DNA of 13,202 nt from Bacteroidales bacterium (GTDB lineage: Bacteria > Bacteroidota > Bacteroidia > Bacteroidales > Tenuifilaceae), in the NCBI GenBank assembly GCA_003531155.1, contig DQHR01000142.1:7893-21094 (forward strand), given 5' to 3'. Below the pieces are notes generated by a model, which did not search any database, was not told the origin of the DNA, and saw nothing but the letters and a program-made list of their open reading frames with translations. Shown piece by piece: positions 1 through 5,411 of this stretch; within the stretch, counting starts at the first letter, position 1, and each line of letters starts with the position of its first letter. Made by a program: the position numbers and the translations under genes.

Positions 1-540
1 GGCGAAGATACTTAAATATGCATCTGGCTTATAGTCGACACCTAACGCAAGAACTACATATGCTGGAGCAAATCGGTTAGATATTTTTATCCTTGTTGTA
101 TCGTTTGGATAGTTATATCCAACATCCATTTGGGTTTTAAAGTTAACAAGTGCTGCATAGTAGAAATTCTTAAATGCTTCACGACCGTATTTTGAAAGGA
201 GGTCGATTTTGTCATCGGTTTTTTTTGTGTATTTAACTCCTTCTTGAGAAAGAATTCCATAACCTAAGTCTAAAGAGTTATCCCAAGCATTCTTACCTTT
301 TTTATACTTCGCAAAAAGGCTAAGAATACCATTGGTTGCAATAGAGTTTTGCCCTCCAGCAGCCCAGTTATTAAGAGATGTTTGAGCAAAGTTGATACCA
401 ATAACGGCACCTTTTTTCCAACCTTTAATAGTGTCTGTTGGTTGTGCTTTAAGGGTTTTCTCCGCTTCTATCACTTGTCCGGTTGAATGACAATAAGTTA
501 TTACTGATAAGATAATTAAAAATAGTTTTACCTTTTTCAT
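1..540 (-). CDS. DUF3078 domain protein, N-terminal 180 residues (partial)
   Basis: The frame is open from an ATG at 538-540 to the left edge, giving 180 codons with no stop, so the C-terminus is outside the window. Residues 1-21 form a Sec signal peptide (MKKVKLFLIILSV..., likely cut after STG before Q22). There is no lipobox, so an envelope protein rather than a lipoprotein is expected. After the signal comes WKKG (41-44) and then NNWAAGGQNS (57-66), the Trp/Gly-rich motif typical of Bacteroidota DUF3078 proteins. It is followed by alternating strands rich in aromatic residues, as in an outer-membrane beta-barrel. The function of DUF3078 is not known to me. It lies 62 bases downstream of the TylF-like methyltransferase on the same strand; no clear promoter or Shine-Dalgarno was seen in the gap, so co-transcription is possible. 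Family assignment rests on motif recognition. Confidence 0.8.
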   Translation of the reverse strand, partial: MKKVKLFLIILSVITYCHSTGQVIEAEKTLKAQPTDTIKGWKKGAVIGINFAQTSLNNWAAGGQNSIATNGILSLFAKYKKGKNAWDNSLDLGYGILSQEGVKYTKKTDDKIDLLSKYGREAFKNFYYAALVNFKTQMDVGYNYPNDTTRIKISNRFAPAYVVLALGVDYKPDAYLSIFA

Positions 541-602
541 TCAAGTTTGAGTTTTGGGAAGTCAAGGAAATTCAATTCTTAACAACGCTTTATAAGTATA
601 TT

Positions 603-1334
603 TCATTCAATAATAAATGCTGCTTGGAAAAAATTATTTACAGCACCAATGAGTCTCATATTTATGTAAAACGACTCTGTAAATATTTTATAAGCAAGAA
701 ATTCGTGATTTGGAACATTGAACTCATCGAAAATAATAATGTCGCCTTTTCTCAGATGTGGAGCTAGGCTCGTTAAAACATATAAAGTTGATGAGAAAAG
801 ATCAGCATCCATATGAATCACTTTCCTTTTATTGCTATTAAAGTTAGTTGACTGAATGAAGAGAGGTAGTGTTTCCTGAAATAATCCTTTGTGAAAAGCG
901 GTTCTTGAATCGTTTACTTGTGGAATATTTGCTTTCATATCACCTTTACTAAAGGCACCCCAATTTTCAGGGAGGCCTTCAAAAGTATCGAAACCAAAAA
1001 AATTGTTGTTCTCGTTTTTACAATTACTTATCCACCATCGAAACGAGTGGGCTTGACAAACACCAAACTCTAAATAATCAAAAGGCTGTTTGTCCAATTT
1101 TTGATTTTCAACGATATAGTTATAAAGAGAATAACGCTTTGAATAATCTCTTTTGAAAAAAGAGGAATGATAATAAATGTTCTTTTTATTTTGTTTTGAT
1201 ATCCATTTTGAAAGACTTATTGTATTCGAAATTAAGAATGAAATATTTCTAAACCAACCAAATAAAATATGAGGGCGGCTTATTATTACAAGGTTTTTTA
1301 AAAAAATAAAGATCAGTTTGATTAATTTTCTCAT
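603..1334 (-). CDS. TylF/MycF-like class I SAM-dependent methyltransferase
   Basis: This 243-residue protein runs from ATG 1334 to TGA 603. The core looks like the TylF/macrocin O-methyltransferase family: YLEFGVCQAHS (88-98) as the SAM-binding motif I, FGFDTFEGLPE (113-123) as the acidic-loop region that is very characteristic of the family, HMDADLFSS (174-182), and KGDIIIFDEF (196-205). Acidic residues D175/D177 and D203/E204 fall where TylF/MycF enzymes bind Mg2+. Residues 1-40 are hydrophobic and basic, which could be a membrane-associated segment not needed for the Rossmann core. TylF and MycF methylate sugars on macrolides; related Bacteroidota proteins are usually annotated only as class I methyltransferases, and the substrate here is unknown. 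It lies downstream of a probable terminator (1366-1407), so it probably has its own promoter, although no perfect TAnnTTTG box was found. Fold confident, substrate not. Confidence 0.8.
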   Translation of the reverse strand: MRKLIKLIFIFLKNLVIISRPHILFGWFRNISFLISNTISLSKWISKQNKKNIYYHSSFFKRDYSKRYSLYNYIVENQKLDKQPFDYLEFGVCQAHSFRWWISNCKNENNNFFGFDTFEGLPENWGAFSKGDMKANIPQVNDSRTAFHKGLFQETLPLFIQSTNFNSNKRKVIHMDADLFSSTLYVLTSLAPHLRKGDIIIFDEFNVPNHEFLAYKIFTESFYINMRLIGAVNNFFQAAFIIE

Positions 1335-1365
1335 CTGAAAACAAAATGCATTTAAAAATTTATTC

Positions 1366-1407
1366 TATAAATAAAAACGTTCTTTTACTACATTTTAAGA
1401 AGAACGT
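1366..1407 (-). terminator. Probable rho-independent terminator after the Rv2952-like methyltransferase
   Basis: On the minus strand ACGTTCTT (1407-1400) pairs perfectly with AAGAACGT (1384-1377). Two more A-T pairs are possible past a bulged C. The stem is followed at once by a T-rich run, TTTTTATTTAT. It lies about 67 bases after the stop of the gene at 1474-2295 and 31 bases before the next start codon. The long loop and AT-rich stem suggest only moderate strength, so some read-through is plausible. Confidence 0.6.
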
Positions 1408-1473
1408 CAGCGACCATTCCAAATCCCACATATATAGAACAGAAATGGAAATTGTTTAAAAATTCCGACAAAA

Positions 1474-2295
1474 TTAAACTTTTTGCAATATATAGCTGAA
1501 GTAGATCAGTTCTCTGTTCGCAAATTGTTTGTAAACGACGGAATCTTTAACTCCAGCAAATTCCCTAAATTGATTAATAAATGGTTTGGGAACACTTTTC
1601 GATATTTCTGTCATTCTGCGGTCATGATCTTCGTCCAATGCTTGAAGAACGTTTGGTGTTATATCGCTTTTCTTCGTTATCTGCATTTCGGAGTCGCTTA
1701 GCTGTTTTTCCAGCTCATCCATTTCGTGAGAGTATCTAAAGTCTGTAAAAAGGAAATGACCTCCAGGTTTAAGCACCTTTTTAACTTCTTTAAGAAAGCG
1801 GCTCATCGATTCGTAGCAGTGCGATGATTCAACATTGATAACAGCGTCAAAACTCTCGTGAGTGAATGGAAGATTCTCTGCATCACCTTCAACAAATCTT
1901 AAACCCTCTCGACCATGATTTTTATTGCAAAGTTTTACAGCATTGCTTGAGTAATCGAGCCCAACCATCGAGCTAGGATTAAGATATTTTTTTATCATCG
2001 AAGCTCCGCCACCACGACCGCTGCCAATTTCTAAAAGAATTTTATTTTCGAGTTCAATCTCACTTGCAAGGTGATGGTAAAGTTGGAAAGATAAGCGGTT
2101 TACTTCATCGGATGTTTCAAGGATTGGCCTCTGATCATGATTGTTAATATGAGCATAACCATAGTTCATAAACGACCATTGATCTTGTTTGATAAATTTA
2201 GCCATGAATTGATACATCCATTTCCGGGTGATCTTTCGAAAACCGGGGATAATGCCACAAAGCCACAAATAAAATTTCACGAATAATGACGCCAT
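1474..2295 (-). CDS. SAM methyltransferase resembling mycobacterial Rv2952
   Basis: The protein has 273 residues, from ATG 2295 (AGGAGG-type ribosome site just upstream) to a stop at 1474. It is a class I (Methyltransf_11-type) SAM methyltransferase: LLEIGSGRGGG (87-97) is motif I, GLD (112-114) the ribose-binding acidic residue, GDAENLPF (137-144) motif II, and LKPGGHFLFTDFR (175-187) the post-core strand. From memory, SDEVNR, QLYHH, GRGGGAS, GDAENLPF and NVESSHCY line up along the length of Mycobacterium tuberculosis Rv2952, which methylates phthiotriol and phenolphthiotriol dimycocerosates, including the N-terminal xNYGYA region (WSFMNYGYA versus FINWAYE). The true substrate is unknown; a lipid or polyketide hydroxyl is an inference. 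Residues 1-18 are hydrophobic and could aid membrane association. It is separated from its upstream neighbour by 214 bases holding a promoter candidate, and followed by a terminator, so it is probably monocistronic. Confidence 0.85.
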   Translation of the reverse strand: MASLFVKFYLWLCGIIPGFRKITRKWMYQFMAKFIKQDQWSFMNYGYAHINNHDQRPILETSDEVNRLSFQLYHHLASEIELENKILLEIGSGRGGGASMIKKYLNPSSMVGLDYSSNAVKLCNKNHGREGLRFVEGDAENLPFTHESFDAVINVESSHCYESMSRFLKEVKKVLKPGGHFLFTDFRYSHEMDELEKQLSDSEMQITKKSDITPNVLQALDEDHDRRMTEISKSVPKPFINQFREFAGVKDSVVYKQFANRELIYFSYILQKV

Positions 2296-2300
2296 GCTAA

Positions 2301-2310
2301 CCCTCCTCCT
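2301..2310 (-). promoter_or_regulatory. Strong Shine-Dalgarno site for the Rv2952-like methyltransferase
   Basis: The minus strand reads AGGAGGAGGG followed by TTAGC and the ATG, an almost ideal anti-16S match at 5-9 bases spacing. It fixes the start at 2295. It is unusual in this window: the other genes have AT-rich leaders with no clear Shine-Dalgarno, as is normal in Bacteroidota. Confidence 0.75.
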
Positions 2311-2435
2311 CGAAGGCTTTAAGTTAATAAACCTGTATTTTACTGAGCTGACAGTAATTCAGATTTATGAGGAGCTACCCCTTAAGAAGGAGTTTCATCA
2401 TCGATATTTGTAGTTCTGACAGCCCTTATTACCCC

Positions 2436-2463
2436 CAAATGTACGTATTTATTGGATTGCAAA
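2436..2463 (-). promoter_or_regulatory. Candidate Bacteroidota promoter for the methyltransferase at 1474-2295
   Basis: TACATTTG at 2443-2436 matches the -7 consensus TAnnTTTG exactly. A TTTG at 2463-2460 lies 16 bases upstream (a little short), and an alternative TTG lies about 22 bases upstream. Transcription would begin near 2429, giving a leader of roughly 130 bases. The -33 side lies inside the inverted repeat at 2447-2473. Confidence 0.45.
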
Positions 2464-2473
2464 CCCAATAAAT
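2447..2473. repeat. 9-bp perfect inverted repeat overlapping the promoter candidate
   Basis: ATTTATTGG (2447-2455) and CCAATAAAT (2465-2473) are exact reverse complements separated by 9 bases. It lies 37 bases past the stop of the symporter gene, but neither side carries a T-tract, so it is a poor terminator. Its overlap with the -33 side of the promoter candidate makes an operator possible. Confidence 0.5.
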
Positions 2474-2509
2474 TTGAATAAAAGGGACAGAGGGGAAGAA
2501 TTCTTTATT

Positions 2510-3940
2510 TTATGACTTATTGGTCTCTTCTTGTATTGGGTTAAATTCACCTTCCCATCGAGCAATTACAGCAGTGGCCAAGCAGTTTCCAATCACATTA
2601 ACCGAGGTGCGAGCCATATCCATTAACTCATCGATACCTAGAATGATATAAATAGGCCAAGTGGGTAGTCCAAAACTTGCTGCCGTTCCAAGTAAAATGA
2701 CTAGAGATGCTCTTGGTACACCAGCAACTCCTTTACTTGTGAGCATCAAGGTAAAAACAATTAGTAATTGTTTATCAATTGAAAGATGAATTCCGCTAAC
2801 CTGTGCCACAAATATAGTTGCAAGCGAAAGGTAAAGGGTTGTTCCATCGAGGTTGAAACTATAACCTGTTGGCATTACAAAGGCTACAATCTTTCGTGGA
2901 ACGCCGAATTGTTCCATTCTTTCCATTGCAACTGGTAGAGCAGATTCTGAACTGGTTGTTGCAAAAGCTATTGTTACTGGTTCCGAGATGGCTTTTACAA
3001 AGCTACGAACTGGGATTTTAAAAATTAAAGCTATGGGAAGTAAAACACCCAGCAGGAATATTGTTAATGAAACATAAAGTGTGGCCAAAAGTTTGAATAG
3101 GTTAAAAAGAATATCAAGTCCCATGTGACCAATGCTATAAGCAATTGCTGCAAATACTGCGAATGGAGCGAAGAACATGATTACCTGAGTAAACTTAAAC
3201 ATCGTTTCAGCAAGCGATTCGGTAAAACGAATCATCGGGTTCTTATGCTTATCTTTTAACATGGCGACAGCAATTCCGAATAGTATGCTGAAAACGACAA
3301 TTTGTAACACTTGCCCCTCATATATTGATTTAGCAATGTTTTCGGGGAAAACATGAAGAATTAGATCTGCTCCTGTTACTACTGCAACCTCAGGTAGATT
3401 GGCTTGATTTATAGCTTCTGGAACTACAACTCCAACGCCAGCTTGGCTAATATTTATGGCTAGTAATCCAATTACTAATGCTATTGTTGAGGCAATTTCA
3501 AAATATAATAACGATTTCCAACCCATGCGCCCAACTTGCTTAAGGTTAGAGTGACCAGCAATTCCAACAACAATTGTTGCAAAAAGGAGAGGGGCAATAA
3601 TTGTTTTAATTAAACGGAGGAAAATCTTGCTAACCACATTGAGGTTAATTGCAATTTGAGGTAAATCGTGCCCAAACTCAGCCCCAACAATCATGCTAAT
3701 TAGAATCCATGTTGTTAGCGATTTTTTGTAAAATGCGTAACCAACTATTGAAGCAATGGCAACCCATCGAAAAATCATCAATACATCGCTATTTATAGCA
3801 AATAATCCATAATGACTTCCAAGATTTAGAACTGATGCTACAAAGAGTATCGAAAGCATTGAGATTAGGTAGTAAGATGGGACTTTCCCATTCTTCGGTT
3901 GATTTTTTTCGGGGCTTGAGATATTAGAATCGGGTATCAA
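2510..3940 (-). CDS. Dicarboxylate/amino acid:cation symporter (DAACS/SLC1 family)
   Basis: The protein has 476 residues and many membrane segments, and would carry acidic amino acids or C4-dicarboxylates across the inner membrane. Family signatures are TTSSESALP (328-336, the serine-rich HP1 tip), PTGYSFNLDGT (357-367, the NMDGT region of TM7) and IDELMDMARTSVNVIGN (436-452, TM8). D441, R444, T445 and N448 correspond to Glt_Ph D394, R397, T398 and N401, so the acidic-substrate site is intact; the Na1 ligand D405 is replaced by N452. Two extra hydrophobic segments (about 24-40 and 53-71) precede the normal first helix, which begins near residue 76. The start is TTG at 3938-3940: an in-frame TAA lies 27 bases upstream of it, and the first in-frame ATG (M28) would fall inside the first hydrophobic segment. 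The gene is flanked by gaps of 214 and 124 bases, so it is probably a single-gene unit. Ion coupling and exact substrate are uncertain. Confidence 0.9.
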   Translation of the reverse strand: MIPDSNISSPEKNQPKNGKVPSYYLISMLSILFVASVLNLGSHYGLFAINSDVLMIFRWVAIASIVGYAFYKKSLTTWILISMIVGAEFGHDLPQIAINLNVVSKIFLRLIKTIIAPLLFATIVVGIAGHSNLKQVGRMGWKSLLYFEIASTIALVIGLLAINISQAGVGVVVPEAINQANLPEVAVVTGADLILHVFPENIAKSIYEGQVLQIVVFSILFGIAVAMLKDKHKNPMIRFTESLAETMFKFTQVIMFFAPFAVFAAIAYSIGHMGLDILFNLFKLLATLYVSLTIFLLGVLLPIALIFKIPVRSFVKAISEPVTIAFATTSSESALPVAMERMEQFGVPRKIVAFVMPTGYSFNLDGTTLYLSLATIFVAQVSGIHLSIDKQLLIVFTLMLTSKGVAGVPRASLVILLGTAASFGLPTWPIYIILGIDELMDMARTSVNVIGNCLATAVIARWEGEFNPIQEETNKS

Positions 3941-3969
3941 TTTGCGTAATTTTAGATTTTGGAATTATA

Positions 3970-3977
3970 CAAACATA
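3970..3977 (-). promoter_or_regulatory. Candidate -7 box for the DAACS symporter
   Basis: TATGTTTG on the minus strand matches TAnnTTTG and would give a start near 3963 and a leader of about 23 bases to the TTG at 3940. No well-spaced -33 TTTG was found. A short dyad, GGAG-TTG-CTCC with partial TTTG/CAAA flanks (3990-4008), lies where a regulator could bind. Confidence 0.35.
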
Positions 3978-4064
3978 ATCAAATATTGATTTGGAGTTGC
4001 TCCTCAAATTTAAAATGATTTTTTCTTTATTAATTGAAACCTATTACATGGTTTAACCTTTTGA

Positions 4065-5327
4065 TTAAGATGATAGCTTGAGGTTTAACCGAATATCATA
4101 TAGTTTAATATAAATAGAAATTATGCCTATAGAGTAGATAATTGCAACTAAGTGGCGTTTAAAAATAAATGAATTGTACCATTCAAGATGTAGGTAACGC
4201 AGTACATCTTCCATATTAAGGAGATATGCTAAGCAGATAATTGCAGATGGGAAGAAATTCTTGCTAATAATAGAGTAAGCAATAATAAATATCAGTGCTG
4301 GGTGCGAGTATCGCTCGTGCATTTGCGTGTTGAAAAAGAAGAATAGCAATGGAATTAGGGATGATATAAGTAGAATTTTTTCGACTGATATAAATTCTTC
4401 GGATCGCTTTACTATTTTCAAGTATGCCATTTTAATTAATGGGAATAGCGCAACAAAAGATGTTAAAAAGAAAATGATCAGCCCCCAATGTTTACATGTA
4501 ACTCCTAAGTACTTTGTGCTATCGGGTATTTGCATTAAACTACCCTTAAAAAACCAAAACCAAAAATTATAGGCATTCATCGATATAACAGGGTATTTGC
4601 CGAACGAACCTACTATAACACTTAAGACTCTGCTAATATCATCCTTGATAATAAATGGGAGTAAAATCAGTAATTGAATGATTAAAACAGACCCTGCCCA
4701 AAGAGAAAGATTTTTAAGACTAAATCTTTTAATCATGAGTGGGAGTAACATTAAACCAAGAACCGGTATGAATATTATTGCTTGTAGTTTAAGATTTATT
4801 GCAAGTAATAGAAATACTAGTGAGAGGGTGATTTTTTCTTTTAATGCATAGTAAAAGGAGATAAAAAGAAATGTTGACAGAATGCCATCAATTTGCCCCC
4901 AAATTACTGAGTTGTAAAAAATGGCGATGTTTAAAAAATAGAACATTGAATAAACAATCAGCTCATAACGATTATCGATTTTCTCTTTTAAAAATTTAAT
5001 GAGATAAAATCCTCCAACAAATTCAAAGGCAATAGTAATCATCTTAAGCAGATAGATGTTTTGTTCTATCTTTTCAATGCTTCCTTGAAAATATCCAAAT
5101 ACCCAAAGAAAATACTGGTAAAGAGGTAGGTAGTCGGTCCAAGATTTATAGGCATTTCCTAAGCCGTTTGAGAATAGATATTTCGTCCACTCCTTCCAGC
5201 AAAAGGTGTCGGCTCCATGACCATCTTTAGGAAGAATTATGATATAAGTTGTATAAAGAAGAAGGTAAATGACTATAAACTCTTTGTTAGCAGCAATTGT
5301 TTTAAGTAAATTCTTTAAGGCAGACAT
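4065..5327 (-). CDS. GT-C-fold integral membrane glycosyltransferase (Gpi18-like mannosyltransferase type)
   Basis: A strongly hydrophobic 420-residue protein with many membrane segments. It resembles the COG5542/DUF2029 group of polyprenyl-phosphate-sugar-dependent GT-C enzymes. Family-like features are a single acidic residue after the first helix (D40 in DGHGADTFCW), TDYLPLYQYFLW (64-75), WGQIDG (143-148), NLKLQA (178-183) and TQMHERYSHPAL (334-345). D40 would be the catalytic base on the outer face of the inner membrane; donor and acceptor are unknown. The frame is open up to a TTG at 5354, but that codon abuts the T-tract of the terminator at 5361-5392 and overlaps the candidate -7 box, so the transcript probably begins downstream of it. 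I therefore choose the ATG at 5327, where the protein begins MSALKNLLKT. It is followed by 124 bases before the symporter gene; no functional link to that gene is evident. Confidence 0.8.
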   Translation of the reverse strand: MSALKNLLKTIAANKEFIVIYLLLYTTYIIILPKDGHGADTFCWKEWTKYLFSNGLGNAYKSWTDYLPLYQYFLWVFGYFQGSIEKIEQNIYLLKMITIAFEFVGGFYLIKFLKEKIDNRYELIVYSMFYFLNIAIFYNSVIWGQIDGILSTFLFISFYYALKEKITLSLVFLLLAINLKLQAIIFIPVLGLMLLPLMIKRFSLKNLSLWAGSVLIIQLLILLPFIIKDDISRVLSVIVGSFGKYPVISMNAYNFWFWFFKGSLMQIPDSTKYLGVTCKHWGLIIFFLTSFVALFPLIKMAYLKIVKRSEEFISVEKILLISSLIPLLFFFFNTQMHERYSHPALIFIIAYSIISKNFFPSAIICLAYLLNMEDVLRYLHLEWYNSFIFKRHLVAIIYSIGIISIYIKLYDIRLNLKLSS

Positions 5328-5351
5328 TGTCTTGTTAAACTTTTGTGAACT

Positions 5352-5359
5352 CAAAAATA
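5352..5359 (-). promoter_or_regulatory. Candidate -7 box for the GT-C glycosyltransferase, inside the terminator T-tract
   Basis: TATTTTTG on the minus strand fits TAnnTTTG. Transcription would begin near 5345 and give a leader of about 18 bases to ATG 5327. It lies in the T-rich tail of the preceding terminator, so a chance match is possible, and no -33 TTTG was found because that position is occupied by the hairpin. Confidence 0.35.
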
Positions 5360-5360
5360 T

Positions 5361-5392
5361 AAAAAATGGGATTAGAATTCTCTAATCCCATT
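5361..5392 (-). terminator. Strong rho-independent terminator closing the adhesin/porP/porE group
   Basis: AATGGGATTAGA (5365-5376) and TCTAATCCCATT (5381-5392) form a perfect 12-bp stem with a 4-base loop. On the minus strand the stem is followed by TTTTTTATATTTTT. It starts 19 bases after the stop of the PorE-like gene. The plus side has only a weak CTTT tail, so it works mainly on the minus strand. Confidence 0.9.
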
Positions 5393-5411
5393 CTTTAAAA
5401 TAGAATGATTT

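Noticed and set aside
1483..1701. 72-codon plus-strand open frame.
   Set aside because: It lies wholly inside the methyltransferase gene on the other strand, has no recognisable domain, and looks like a shadow frame.
2375..2401. Tiny minus-strand frame in the methyltransferase leader (MMKLLLKG, then stop).
   Set aside because: Eight codons, no ribosome site before it, and such frames arise often by chance; no sign of an attenuator linked to it.
2447..2473. The inverted repeat as a terminator for the symporter gene.
   Set aside because: No T-run follows the stem on either strand, and the stem is AT-rich with only two G-C pairs.
4037..4054. AAACC/GGTTT hairpin after the glycosyltransferase gene, as a terminator.
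   Set aside because: The stem is only 5 bp with an 8-base loop, and the T-tract is missing right after it.
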